The position numbers and the translations under genes are program-made. The notes under the pieces were generated by a model, which was given only the letters and a program-made list of their open reading frames with translations, ran no database searches and was not told the DNA's origin. This document shows positions 8,014-16,825 of a stretch of 64,000 bases of DNA, one piece after another (the stretch's first letter is position 1; each line of letters opens with the position of its first letter). The DNA lies in assembly GCA_963784195.1 (NCBI GenBank), contig CAWARA010000018.1:186001-250000 (forward strand), read 5' to 3'. The stretch comes from CAVQAH01 sp963784195 (GTDB lineage Bacteria; Acidobacteriota; Vicinamibacteria; Vicinamibacterales; 2-12-FULL-66-21).

Positions 8014-8104
8014 GGGCGCGCCAAAGGCGCGCCCGCCGGAGCGGAGCGGGGCGAAGGGGCCCCCGCGAGCGACGGCGATGGGGGGTCCGGCGGGGCGAAG
8101 CCCC
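8014..8104 (+). repeat. GC-rich hairpin cluster between hisD and hisC (family E)
   Basis: The 174-nt hisD-hisC gap holds three hairpins: a perfect 9-bp stem with AAA loop (8014-8022 with 8026-8034), a 5-bp GGGGC/GCCCC stem (8048-8052 with 8059-8063) and a 5-bp GGGGC/GCCCC stem closed by GAA (8092-8096 with 8100-8104). No ORF is supported here. Whether it attenuates, processes or stabilises the operon mRNA cannot be told. Confidence 0.7.
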
Positions 8105-8118
8105 CGGTTTATTAAGCG

Positions 8119-9168
8119 ATGGCCTACGAATACGAGCGCGTCACGCAGCCGGCATCCGGTCTGCGGTTGCACCTCAACGAGAACACCGCCGGGTGCTCCC
8201 CGCGTGTGCTTGCCGCACTGCACGGCATCACGCGCGAGCAGGCCGCCTGCTATCCAGACTACGACCAGGTGACGCGCGCGTGCGCCGACCGGTTCGGGGT
8301 CGCCTCCGATCAGATTCTCCTGACGAACGGACTCGACGAAGCCGTTCTTGGCATCTCGATCGCCGCGCTTCGACGCGACAGTCACCTGGTTCCCGAAGCG
8401 ATTGTGATCGTTCCTGCGTTCGACATGTATCCCGCCTGTGCCGACTCGGCCGGTGGGCGCGTCGTCGAGGTTTCTACAGGTGACAATTTCGAGTTCCCGA
8501 TCGGATCGGTGCTCGAGGCACTGACGCCTGCCACACGCCTGATCTTCATCACGACCCCAAACAATCCGACCGGACGCTCGGTTCCGTTCGACCGGATCTT
8601 TCAGATTGCACGGGAAGCACCCGGCGCGACGGTGTTCGTCGACGAAGCGTACGCCGACTTCTCCGGTGAGACGTTGATCGGCCACGCCGATCTGACGGCT
8701 CATCACAACGTTCTGATCGGCCGGACCTTTTCCAAGGCATATGGGCTCGCCGGACTTCGGGTCGGCGCCCTCATCGGCGCGCCTGCTGCGCTCGCGCCAA
8801 TCCGCCGAGTCCTGCCGCCGTTCAGCCTCAATGCCTGCGCCGTCGCGGCGCTTGGAGCTGCGCTCGATGATGTCGCGTACTACGAGTGGTACGTGGGCCA
8901 GGTCCTGACATCGAAGTCCGAGCTCTATGCCGCGCTGAACCGTCTCAACGTGCGTTACTGGCCGAGCGACGCCAACTTCGTTCTGGTGGATTTCGGGCGG
9001 GATGCCCGGAAGGTCGTGGCGGGCCTCGCCGAGCGTCAGGTTCACGTCCGCGACAAGTCAGGCGACAAGGCAAGCCCCAACTGCGTCCGGATCACGACGG
9101 GCGTCGTCGAACACACGCGGGCGTGCATTGCCGCGCTCGAGGAGGTCCTGTGCGGCGAGGAGTCGTAG
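8119..9168 (+). CDS. hisC: Histidinol-phosphate aminotransferase HisC
   Basis: 349 residues; a PLP-dependent class I/II aminotransferase that converts imidazole-acetol phosphate to histidinol phosphate. The N-terminus has 'LRLHLNENTAG', then 'YPDY', 'TNGLDEAVLG', the 'TPNNPTG' loop near residue 149, 'VFVDEAYADFSG' with the PLP-binding Asp and Tyr, and the Schiff-base lysine in 'RTFSKAYGLAGLRVG' near residue 205. All are intact. Its 3' end overlaps hisB by 19 nt, and the hisB ribosome site lies inside hisC. Confidence 0.94.
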   Translation: MAYEYERVTQPASGLRLHLNENTAGCSPRVLAALHGITREQAACYPDYDQVTRACADRFGVASDQILLTNGLDEAVLGISIAALRRDSHLVPEAIVIVPAFDMYPACADSAGGRVVEVSTGDNFEFPIGSVLEALTPATRLIFITTPNNPTGRSVPFDRIFQIAREAPGATVFVDEAYADFSGETLIGHADLTAHHNVLIGRTFSKAYGLAGLRVGALIGAPAALAPIRRVLPPFSLNACAVAALGAALDDVAYYEWYVGQVLTSKSELYAALNRLNVRYWPSDANFVLVDFGRDARKVVAGLAERQVHVRDKSGDKASPNCVRITTGVVEHTRACIAALEEVLCGEES

Positions 9169-9743
9169 ATCGCAAGACGAAAGAAACGTCGATCGCCGTT
9201 CGCCTCAACCTCGACGGCCGGGGACGCTACCGCGTCTCGACGGGCATCCGGTTTCTCGATCACATGCTCGAGTTGACCGCCCGGCACGGGGCGTTCGATC
9301 TGGATATCGAGGCGAGCGGCGATCTCGATGTCGATCAGCATCACACGGTCGAAGACCTCGGGATCGCACTGGGAGAGGCGGTCACCGCAGCGCTTGGCTC
9401 GAAACGCGGCATCAATCGCGCCGGGTACTTCGTCATGCCCATGGACGAAACGCTGGGTGTCGCGGCCATCGACATCGGTGGGCGGGCGCACGCAGTCGTG
9501 GACCTGCGGCTGAAGGTTACTCGCGTCGGCGACCTCCAGTCGGAACTGCTGACCGACTTCTTCGAGGGTTTCGCGCAAGGCGCTCGCGCCAACGTGCACC
9601 TGAAGGTTCTCTACGGCCGCTCGAGCCACCATCAGGTCGAGGCGTTGTTCAAGGCGTTCGCCCGGGCGCTGCGGTTTGCCTGCTCTCGCGATCGGCGGCT
9701 CGCTCGCGTGCTGCCGAGCACCAAAGGACTGATTCAGACGTGA
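9150..9743 (+). CDS. hisB: Imidazoleglycerol-phosphate dehydratase HisB
   Basis: 197 residues, the monofunctional dehydratase without the histidinol-phosphatase domain found in enterobacterial HisB. It carries the two manganese-binding signatures 'FLDHMLELTARHG' with 'DVDQHHTVEDLGIALGEA', and 'HHQVEALFKAFARAL'. I chose GTG 9150 because GGAGG at 9141-9145 is four bases upstream and the protein then runs into the typical 'DRKTKET' opening. It overlaps both hisC (by 19 nt) and hisH (GTGA), so translation is tightly coupled. Confidence 0.94.
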   Translation: MRRGVVDRKTKETSIAVRLNLDGRGRYRVSTGIRFLDHMLELTARHGAFDLDIEASGDLDVDQHHTVEDLGIALGEAVTAALGSKRGINRAGYFVMPMDETLGVAAIDIGGRAHAVVDLRLKVTRVGDLQSELLTDFFEGFAQGARANVHLKVLYGRSSHHQVEALFKAFARALRFACSRDRRLARVLPSTKGLIQT

Positions 9744-10360
9744 AGAACATTGCCCTCATCGACTACGGCGCAGGGAACCTGACGTCGGTGCGGAAAGGCT
9801 TCTCGGCAGTCGGCGCGTATCTCTATTCCCCCTCGAGACCTGCCGACCTCTCGCACGCCAAGGCGATCGTCGTCCCTGGTGTCGGTCATTTCCACGCGAC
9901 ACAGGCGTTGGACGGACCGTGGATGGCATCGATTCGTGCGGCGGTCGCCGACGGCACACCGTTGCTGGGAATCTGCCTGGGGCTGCAGTGGCTGTTCGAG
10001 AGCAGCGAAGAATCGCCGAACGTGCCCGGTCTTGGTCTGCTGAAGGGAATGTGCACCCGCCTGCCCGACAGTCAGAAGGTGCCGCACGTCGGATGGAATG
10101 CTCTGACGATTACTCGCTCATCCCGCCTGCTCGCTGGAGTCGACAGCGGAACGCAGGTCTATTTTGCTCATTCGTATGCCGCGCCGGTCACGACCGACTG
10201 CGTCGCCTTCACGACGCACGGTCGTGACTTCGCGGCGGTCGTCGAGCGTGACAGCGTCTTCGGCGTGCAGTTTCATCCCGAAAAGTCGGGCGTTGCCGGT
10301 CTGCGGCTGCTCGAGAACTTCGTCGCGTTCGTCGGATCGGTTGCGGTTACGAGCAGGTGA
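9740..10360 (+). CDS. hisH: Imidazole glycerol phosphate synthase, glutaminase subunit HisH
   Basis: 206 residues, a class I glutamine amidotransferase that supplies ammonia to HisF. It begins 'KNIALIDYGAGNLTSVRKGF'. The nucleophile Cys sits in 'GICLGLQWLF' (near residue 79), and the His-Glu pair in 'GVQFHPEKSG' near residue 175. It begins with GTG inside the hisB stop. The HisF partner follows immediately with overlapping codons, as expected for a 1:1 complex. Confidence 0.95.
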   Translation: MKNIALIDYGAGNLTSVRKGFSAVGAYLYSPSRPADLSHAKAIVVPGVGHFHATQALDGPWMASIRAAVADGTPLLGICLGLQWLFESSEESPNVPGLGLLKGMCTRLPDSQKVPHVGWNALTITRSSRLLAGVDSGTQVYFAHSYAAPVTTDCVAFTTHGRDFAAVVERDSVFGVQFHPEKSGVAGLRLLENFVAFVGSVAVTSR

Positions 10361-11115
10361 TGCTGTCGAAGCGCATCATCGCGTGTCTCGACGTCCGCGA
10401 CGGCGAAGTCGTGAAGGGCGTCGGCTTCCAGGATCTGCAACGGGCAGGCGATCCTGCGGCGCTCGCAACCCGGTACAACGCCGAGGGAATCGACGAGCTC
10501 GTGATTCTCGACGTCACTGCGACGATCGAGGCGCGCCGCGCGCTGGCGGCGACCATCCAGGCCGTGTCGTCACGGTTGTTCATTCCGCTTGCGGTAGGCG
10601 GCGGAATCCGGACCGAAGCGGACGCCGAGGCAGCGATTGAGGCAGGAGCCGACAAGGTCAGCCTCAACTCTGCGGCGCTGGCCGATCCGCCGCTCCTCGG
10701 CAGGCTCGCCGACCGGTACGGAAGCCAGGCGGTCGTTGTCGCAATCGACGCAAAGCGGGCCGACAGCGGCTTCGAGGTCTATTCGCGAAGCGGCACGTCA
10801 GCGACGCGTCGACAGGCCGTCGAGTGGGCCAGGGAGGCGGAATCACGGGGCGCTGGCGAGATCCTGCTGACGTCGATGGACCGGGATGGCACGCGCGCGG
10901 GATTCGACTGCGAGCTCACACGCCACGTTGCGAGTGCGGTCAGGATTCCCGTCATCGCATCCGGCGGCGCGGGCTCCTTCGAGCATTTTCTCGAGGTCTT
11001 TACCGTGGGCCAGGCCGATGCCGCGCTGGCGGCCTCCATCTTTCACTATGCCGAGCACGCCGTCAGCGATCTGAAGAAATACCTCGACCGCCACGGTGTC
11101 CCTGTACGCCTGTGA
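10360..11115 (+). CDS. hisF: Imidazole glycerol phosphate synthase, cyclase subunit HisF
   Basis: About 251 residues, a (beta/alpha)8 barrel that condenses PRFAR with ammonia from HisH to give IGP and AICAR. The catalytic Asp residues are in 'ACLDVRDGEVVKG' near the N-terminus and in 'VAIDAKRA' near residue 128; phosphate-binding loops 'AVGGGIRT' and 'IASGGAGS' are intact. Start codons GTG 10357 and ATG 10360 are both possible and differ by one residue. hisF precedes hisA here, the reverse of the common order. Confidence 0.95.
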   Translation: MLSKRIIACLDVRDGEVVKGVGFQDLQRAGDPAALATRYNAEGIDELVILDVTATIEARRALAATIQAVSSRLFIPLAVGGGIRTEADAEAAIEAGADKVSLNSAALADPPLLGRLADRYGSQAVVVAIDAKRADSGFEVYSRSGTSATRRQAVEWAREAESRGAGEILLTSMDRDGTRAGFDCELTRHVASAVRIPVIASGGAGSFEHFLEVFTVGQADAALAASIFHYAEHAVSDLKKYLDRHGVPVRL

Positions 11116-11122
11116 TCGACAC

Positions 11123-11794
11123 ATGCTGATTCCCTCGATCGACCTGCAATCAGGCCTTATCGTTCAGCTCGTGCAAGGTGAGGAGCTCGCGCTGTCGAGT
11201 GCCGATGTCGATCACTGGATCGCGCGCTTCTCCAGCTATCCCAAGGTGCAGCTGATCGATCTCGATGCGGCAAAGGGTGTCGGGCAGAACGAGCCGTTGA
11301 TTCGACGCATCTGTTCGAGCCTGCCGTGCCGGGTGGGCGGCGGCATTCGTTCGACAGACCGCGCGCGCACCATCTTGTCGATGGGAGCCGAGAAGGTGAT
11401 CGTTGGCTCCGCGCTGTTCCGCGACAGCGCCGTCGACGTCGATGCCGCCGAACGATTTCGAGACGCCATCGGCGCGTCGCGACTGATCGCGGCGGTGGAC
11501 AGCCGTGGCGGCCGCGTAGTCGTTCACGGATGGCGCACGCAGCTGTCGATCACGGCGGTGGAGGCGGTGCAGGCCCTCGAGCCCTTCGTCAGCGAGTTCC
11601 TGTATACCCACGTCGATTCGGAGGGTTTGATGCAGGGCACCGACATGGCCGCCATTCGTGCCGTCAAGGACGCGACACGTGCCCACGTCACGGCCGCAGG
11701 AGGCATCACGACCCAGGACGAGATCGACCTCCTGCATGCGATTGGCGTCGATTCGGTCGTCGGCATGGCGCTCTATACGAACCGCCTTCGTTGA
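11123..11794 (+). CDS. hisA: HisA-like phosphoribosylformimino-AICAR-P isomerase
   Basis: 223 residues, slightly shorter than the usual 240. The barrel features are those of HisA: 'IPSIDLQSG' at the start with the catalytic Asp, 'VGGGIRS' near residue 70, 'VIVGSALF', 'AAVDSRGGRVVVHGW' with the second catalytic Asp near residue 128, and 'VTAAGGITT'. It isomerises ProFAR to PRFAR, the HisF/HisH substrate. I prefer ATG 11123, seven bases after the hisF stop, over an upstream in-frame start at 11096 that would overlap hisF. It is the last gene of the operon; hisE and a phosphatase gene do not follow. Confidence 0.9.
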   Translation: MLIPSIDLQSGLIVQLVQGEELALSSADVDHWIARFSSYPKVQLIDLDAAKGVGQNEPLIRRICSSLPCRVGGGIRSTDRARTILSMGAEKVIVGSALFRDSAVDVDAAERFRDAIGASRLIAAVDSRGGRVVVHGWRTQLSITAVEAVQALEPFVSEFLYTHVDSEGLMQGTDMAAIRAVKDATRAHVTAAGGITTQDEIDLLHAIGVDSVVGMALYTNRLR

Positions 11795-11843
11795 CGGCAG
11801 CCAGCGAGACAAGCGGCCCCGCGAATCGGATACGCTTTTGGCA

Positions 11844-14159
11844 ATGCCGAAAACCGTAGCGCTCCTGTTGGTCCTGACGTCGGCCGTCGCCGCTGGATGC
11901 GGGCGCGAGCCGGCGGTTTTCTCGGACGAGAACGCCCGCGTCACGATCGGAATGCTGGCGGGCACCATCGGCAGCCGGCCGGTCGGGACCCCTGCCAACG
12001 CGCAGGCGCGAGCGTACCTCACCGACCAGCTTCGGCTCTTCGGTTTTGATGTTCGCGTTCAGGAAACCGATGCCCGTCGAGCGGAGCTCGGCAGGACCGC
12101 TCGGGTCTCGAACATCATCGCCGTCAGGCAGGGCGTCCGCGACGAGGCGATCGGGCTGCTCTCCCACTACGATTCCGCGCCCGAGTCTCCAGGAGCGGCG
12201 GACGATGGGTTTGGGGTTGCGGTGACGCTCGAGGCGGCGCGTGTGCTGGCCGCGAGGACCGACCGGCAATGGTCGCTGATGGTGTTGATGACCGACGGCG
12301 AAGAAGCGGGACTCATGGGCGCCGCCGCGCTGATGACAGACCGTGAAGTCACGCGCCGATTGCAAACCTACATCAACGTCGAGTCTGCCGGATCAAGCGA
12401 TCCGGTGATGCTGTTCGAAACCGGACCGGGCAACGCCTGGTTGACCCGCGCATGGGCGCGATATGCGCCGCATCCGCGCGGTGCGTCGTTCGGCGTCGAG
12501 ATCTACAAGCGCCTGCCGAACGACACAGACTTCTCCATTCTCAAGCGCCGGGATATTCCGGGCCTCAACTTCGCCGCGGTCGGCGACAGCTACGCCTATC
12601 ACACCGCGCGCGACACGGCCGAGCGCATTCCTCCGCACGTCGTTCGCCACGCCGGCCAGAACGTCGTCGCCATCGCCAGCGCGCTCGACGAGTCCGACAT
12701 CACCGCGCGCTCGTCATCCAACCCGACCTTCTTCGACATCGGCGGCACGGCGGCTGTCAGCTACGGACCGTTCATGGCTCTCTTTGCCGCCGCGGTCGGA
12801 CTCTCAGCCGCCGTCGTCGCATGGGTTCGCGTCACCGCGGCAGCGTTCAGGATGGGAGGCGTCGGGCGGTGGCTGCTGACCGTCGTCTGGACCATCCTTG
12901 GCGCGGTGCTTGTCGTCGCGGCCATGATTGGGGCAACGGCGGCGCTTCGCGTTGCCCGCGAGGTCTATCACCCTTGGTACGCGCGGCCAGACCGGCTGTT
13001 CCTGCTGCTTCTGGCAGTCGGCACGACTGTCGGCTGGGGTGTCGCACGCCTTGGCGCGTTCCTTCCCGCGCGCGCACGCGGACTGCGTCACCCGGTGATG
13101 ACCTGGAGCCTCGCGCTGCCCGTGTGGATTTTCATCGGCAGCACTGCGCTGTGGGTGGCGCCTGGCGCAGCCTATCTCTGGATCCTTCCGCTCCTGGCCG
13201 CAGGCCTGCTGCTGGCGATCACGCCGTCGGCGAACGAGCCGGCGATCCGCGCGGTGTCGGTGGTCGTGCTCGCGGTCGCCGGCACGCTGTGGCTGCGCAC
13301 GACCGTCGAGCTCCTCGAATTCCTTGTCACGGTATTCGGCCGTTTTCCTTTCATCACGCCGGCTTACGTTTACGCCGCGCTGATGGCAGTGGCCGGTGTG
13401 ATGCTCGTACCACCATTCGTTGCGGCGACGGCGCGCACGAAGCCACTGCTGCGGCCGAGCCTGATGACGGCTCTGTTACTGATCGCCGTATCGGTTACCG
13501 CCGGGCTCGCGTATCTCGGACCGGCTTACACACGCGACCAACCTCTCCGTCGTCACGCACGCGCGCTGCAATCGGCCGGAAGCGACCGTGCGGTCTGGGA
13601 GGTCGCGTCCGTCGAACCAGGGCTGGATCTTGCGCCAGGAGCGCCCGCCGGCTGGCAGCCCGTGGGAGACGCCCCACCGGGATCGGTCCGTTGGGGCCGT
13701 TTCCCGTTTCCGTTCGTCTTCAGGGCCACCACGCCGGCCATAGTGGCGGCGCCGATCGCCGTCGCCGACTTTTCCACGACTCCGATCGCCGAAGGCATCG
13801 AATTGGCGGTCACCGTGATACCGCGAGAACCGGGACTATGGCTCTCGTTCGTCCTCCCGCCGGGCGTCACGCCGGCACGAGCAACCTTTCCGGGCGTTCC
13901 GCGATTCGACCGCTGGACGGCGACGTACGTCGCGCCCACTCCCGAAGGCGTGACATTCCGGGCGAGCTTCCGCGGCGTGACCGCCGACGTGCTGCGCGAC
14001 ACGATCATCGCGGTCACCGCGTCCGGGCTGCCCGGAGGCGACGGGTGGCAGCGGTTGCCAGCCTGGCTGCCGCAGGAGCGCGCCGTCTGGACCGCCACCA
14101 CGACCTGGCAGGTGCCGGCCGCGGTGACCGCGCTTGCGCCCGTTCCGCCGTTACGTTAA
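11844..14159 (+). CDS. M28-family zinc peptidase with C-terminal membrane domain
   Basis: 771 residues. A signal with a possible lipobox ('VAAGC', Cys near residue 20) leads into an M28 aminopeptidase-like domain. Zinc-ligand motifs are 'LLSHYDSAPESPGAADDGFG' (His and Asp near residues 105-120), 'DGEEAGLMGA' (catalytic and binding Glu), 'NVES', and the last His in 'YAYHTARDT'. From about residue 300 to 580 there are eight or so hydrophobic segments, then a soluble C-terminal domain. This plan resembles the ER metallopeptidase (ERMP1/Fxna-like) type. It probably trims peptides outside the cytoplasmic membrane. It starts 49 nt after hisA but is unlikely to belong to that pathway. Confidence 0.85.
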   Translation: MPKTVALLLVLTSAVAAGCGREPAVFSDENARVTIGMLAGTIGSRPVGTPANAQARAYLTDQLRLFGFDVRVQETDARRAELGRTARVSNIIAVRQGVRDEAIGLLSHYDSAPESPGAADDGFGVAVTLEAARVLAARTDRQWSLMVLMTDGEEAGLMGAAALMTDREVTRRLQTYINVESAGSSDPVMLFETGPGNAWLTRAWARYAPHPRGASFGVEIYKRLPNDTDFSILKRRDIPGLNFAAVGDSYAYHTARDTAERIPPHVVRHAGQNVVAIASALDESDITARSSSNPTFFDIGGTAAVSYGPFMALFAAAVGLSAAVVAWVRVTAAAFRMGGVGRWLLTVVWTILGAVLVVAAMIGATAALRVAREVYHPWYARPDRLFLLLLAVGTTVGWGVARLGAFLPARARGLRHPVMTWSLALPVWIFIGSTALWVAPGAAYLWILPLLAAGLLLAITPSANEPAIRAVSVVVLAVAGTLWLRTTVELLEFLVTVFGRFPFITPAYVYAALMAVAGVMLVPPFVAATARTKPLLRPSLMTALLLIAVSVTAGLAYLGPAYTRDQPLRRHARALQSAGSDRAVWEVASVEPGLDLAPGAPAGWQPVGDAPPGSVRWGRFPFPFVFRATTPAIVAAPIAVADFSTTPIAEGIELAVTVIPREPGLWLSFVLPPGVTPARATFPGVPRFDRWTATYVAPTPEGVTFRASFRGVTADVLRDTIIAVTASGLPGGDGWQRLPAWLPQERAVWTATTTWQVPAAVTALAPVPPLR

Positions 14160-14167
14160 ACTGCGTA

Positions 14168-14193
14168 GCCATTACGTTGTACAGTGTAATGGC
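14168..14193 (+). promoter_or_regulatory. Operator-like palindrome with TACAGTGTAA core
   Basis: Eight-base perfect arms GCCATTAC/GTAATGGC flank ten bases that contain TGTACA. The internal TACAGTGTAA (14180-14189) differs by one transition from TACAATGTAA at 61925-61934, just upstream of a PadR gene. No regulator gene is next to this copy; an 8-codon ORF starts inside it. It may be a PadR-type operator or a relic. Confidence 0.35.
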
Positions 14194-14248
14194 GACCCAT
14201 CGTCTGCGGCCGTGATTCTTGCGTCTGCTGTGATGCTTCGGACGGGTA

Positions 14249-14336
14249 CCGTGGTTCGTGTTGTAGCTCGTAGCTCGTAGCTCGAAAGACGTAGTCGGCC
14301 TTTAAGGCTCTACGAGCGACGAGCTACGAACCACGG
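14249..14336 (+). repeat. Family B long palindrome B1
   Basis: An 88-base imperfect inverted repeat. It starts CCGTGGTTCGT and ends ACGAACCACGG, with inner arms made of GTAGCTC units. It occupies the space between the M28 peptidase and the ATPase gene, whose GTG start lies four bases after it. No coding evidence. Confidence 0.85.
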
Positions 14337-14339
14337 CAA

Positions 14340-15497
14340 GTGACACTAAATTTGACCAACCCTTTCGTTTACGGCGAGGTCGTGCCCCCCTCCGCATTCG
14401 TGGACCGCGAAGACGAGCTCGATCGACTGTCCGGCGACCTTCGTGCCGGGCAGAAGATTTTCCTGATCTCGCCGCGGCGATACGGGAAGTCCTCGCTCGT
14501 CCGGCAGGCGCTTCGGCACGCGGGGCGCACGGGCGCCCTCACGGTCGAAGTCACGGTCAGCAGCTACAGCTCATACGTTGCGTTTCTCGAGGGGTACGCC
14601 AGGGCCCTCGTATCGATCGAAACGCGACTGGATCGCGCCCGGAACTGGCTGCGCGACTTTCTGGGTTCGGCAAGGCCGGAGGTCCGCGTCGAACCGAACG
14701 CCGCCGGAGGCGGCCAGATCGCGGTCTCCTTCCCCTCGGTGCGCAGCGATCGCGACGTGTCGCGCCTCGCGCAGGAAGTCTTCGCGCTGCCCGGGCGCAT
14801 CGCGGACAGCAGGGGGCGGCGCATGGCGATCGCCCTCGACGAGTTCCAGGCGATCGGCCAGTTCAACGGCGGCAGCGTCGAGCACGCGCTGCGGGCGGCC
14901 GTTCAGCATCAGCGCAGCGTGGGATATGTCTTCTCCGGATCCGAGCCGACGCTGATGGAGCGCATGCTCGGCCGGAGCCGGCCGTTCTACAAGGCCGGCC
15001 CGGTGATGCGCCTGCAGAAGATACCGCCGGATCGGTTTGCGCAGTTCATCGAGACGAAGTTCAAAGCCACCGGCTTCAAACCTGCCCAAGGCCTGGGGGC
15101 CTCAATCGTCGAGCTCGCGGGCAATCTTCCGTACGACGTACAGCGGCTCGCGCACGAGGTCTGGGACGACATGAAGACGCGTGGGGGCCGTTCGGCAGAG
15201 CTCGAGGATTTGCACGTAACGCTGACTCGCCTGCTCGGCGAGCACGACACGCTGTTCGAGGGAACCTGGCAGCGCCTGACACTGGCCCAGCGGGGCGCGT
15301 TGCGCGCGGCGGTCCTCGAAGAAGGACATGAATTGCTGTCGGCTGACGTGCGATCGCGTTACCGGCTGAGCGGCGCATCCACCGTGCAGGCTGCGCTTGC
15401 CGCCCTGGTACGCGAAGATATCCTCGCCAGGGACGGCCCGCGTTACACCGTCGTCGACTCGTTGTTCAGAGAATGGGTCGCGCGCAGGACCTACTAA
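14340..15497 (+). CDS. AAA ATPase, archaeal-ATPase-like
   Basis: 385 residues, similar in plan to the archaeal-type ATPases of the STAND/AAA group. The opening 'NPFVYGEVVPPSAFVDRE' is the typical NPF...V.R motif; the P-loop is 'ISPRRYGKSSLVRQ' (near residue 45) and the Walker B is 'RMAIALDEFQAI' near residue 166. Sensor-like 'YVFSGSEPTLM' follows, and the last 80 residues look like a winged helix. The role is unknown; such proteins are often solitary. The GTG start is used because the sequence begins directly after the palindrome and no ATG gives the conserved opening. Confidence 0.75.
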   Translation: MTLNLTNPFVYGEVVPPSAFVDREDELDRLSGDLRAGQKIFLISPRRYGKSSLVRQALRHAGRTGALTVEVTVSSYSSYVAFLEGYARALVSIETRLDRARNWLRDFLGSARPEVRVEPNAAGGGQIAVSFPSVRSDRDVSRLAQEVFALPGRIADSRGRRMAIALDEFQAIGQFNGGSVEHALRAAVQHQRSVGYVFSGSEPTLMERMLGRSRPFYKAGPVMRLQKIPPDRFAQFIETKFKATGFKPAQGLGASIVELAGNLPYDVQRLAHEVWDDMKTRGGRSAELEDLHVTLTRLLGEHDTLFEGTWQRLTLAQRGALRAAVLEEGHELLSADVRSRYRLSGASTVQAALAALVREDILARDGPRYTVVDSLFREWVARRTY

Positions 15498-15502
15498 TCA
15501 CG

Positions 15503-16822
15503 ATGACCACGTTGCTTCAACGACTCGGACTGGGCCGCCCTGAGCTGCGCGCCTGGGCCATGTACGACTGGGCGAACTCGGCGTACCAGACAACCATCAT
15601 CGCCGCCGTCTTCCCCATCTACTACTTCAAGGTCGCGGCGGCCGACCTCCCGGAGGCCGTGGCGACCAGCCGGTTCGCCTGGTCGACGACCATCGCCATC
15701 ATCATCGTCGCGCTCGTGGCGCCGCTCCTCGGCGCGATTGCCGACTACGCCGGCATGAAGAAGAGGATGCTCGGCATCTTCCTCGGCATCGGCGTGGCCT
15801 CGACCCTTGCGATGTACTCCATCCAGCGCGGCGACTGGAAACTCGCGCTGCTCCTCTTCGTGATCGGCAACATCGGTGTCGCCGGCAGCATCGTCTTCTA
15901 TGAATCGCTGCTGCCGCACCTCGTCAGCGAGCACGAGCTCGATCGCGTGTCGTCGGCCGGCTACGCGATTGGCTACCTCGGCGGCGGCGTGCTGCTGGCG
16001 ATCAACCTGTTGATGATCCAGCAACCGGGCTGGTTCGGGCTTCCGGCGGATGGAACAGCGGTGCGGCTCTCGCTGGCCAGCGTGGGTATCTGGTGGCTCC
16101 TCTTCTCGATTCCGCTCTTTCGGGTCGTGCCGGAACCGGCGAAACGCCTCGAGACAGACGAACAGCCTGGCGGCAACGCGTTCGCCACAGGCGTCCGCCG
16201 GCTGATCGAAACGCTCAAGGAGCTCAGACGCTACAAGCAGGCGTTCCTTCTGCTCCTGGCCTTCCTCGTGTACAACGACGGCATCCAGACGATCATCAGG
16301 ATGGCCACGATCTACGGCGCGAGCCTGAAGCTCGACGAGAGCGCGATGATCACGGCGCTCCTGATCACCCAGTTCACCGGCGTGCCGTTCGCGTTCCTGT
16401 TCGGACACGCGGCTGGCATAATCGGCCCCAAGCGCGCCGTGTTCGTCGGCCTCGGCGTCTATGCGTTAATCACGCTGCTCGGTTATTACATGCAGACGGC
16501 GACGCATTTCTTCATGCTCGCGATCCTTGTGGGCATGGTACAGGGCGGCACGCAGGCGCTGAGCCGCTCGATGTTCGCCAGCATGATCCCGCGGCACAAG
16601 TCCTCGGAGTTCTTCGCGTTCTTCGGCGTGTTCGAACGGTACGCCGGCATTCTCGGCCCGCTGGTGTTCGCGTCGATGGTCGACGCGACCGGCTCCAGCC
16701 GCAACGCCATCCTGGCAGTACTCGGGTTCTTCATCGTGGGCGGCGGCCTGCTGCTCTTCGTTGACGTCGAGGGCGGCAGGCGGGCAGCGAGGGCCGCTGA
16801 AGCTGCGCTGGTTCGTTCCTGA
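15503..16822 (+). CDS. MFS transporter, UMF1/Atg22-like family
   Basis: 439 residues with about 12 hydrophobic segments. The N-terminal 'AWAMYDWANSAYQTTIIAAVFPIYYF' region (positions about 20-45, read from 15560) is diagnostic for the UMF1 family of major facilitator proteins, related to yeast vacuolar effluxer Atg22. Another family feature is 'GGTQALSRSMFASMIP' near residue 350. The substrate is unknown. I prefer ATG 15503 over an in-frame start at 15473 that overlaps the ATPase gene. The acyltransferase follows three bases after its stop. Confidence 0.88.
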   Translation: MTTLLQRLGLGRPELRAWAMYDWANSAYQTTIIAAVFPIYYFKVAAADLPEAVATSRFAWSTTIAIIIVALVAPLLGAIADYAGMKKRMLGIFLGIGVASTLAMYSIQRGDWKLALLLFVIGNIGVAGSIVFYESLLPHLVSEHELDRVSSAGYAIGYLGGGVLLAINLLMIQQPGWFGLPADGTAVRLSLASVGIWWLLFSIPLFRVVPEPAKRLETDEQPGGNAFATGVRRLIETLKELRRYKQAFLLLLAFLVYNDGIQTIIRMATIYGASLKLDESAMITALLITQFTGVPFAFLFGHAAGIIGPKRAVFVGLGVYALITLLGYYMQTATHFFMLAILVGMVQGGTQALSRSMFASMIPRHKSSEFFAFFGVFERYAGILGPLVFASMVDATGSSRNAILAVLGFFIVGGGLLLFVDVEGGRRAARAAEAALVRS

Positions 16823-16825
16823 TCC

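Noticed and set aside
12452..14215. A 587-codon Arg-rich open frame overlapping the M28 peptidase
   Set aside because: Out-of-frame shadow of the M28 gene, which has a signal, zinc motifs and membrane segments.
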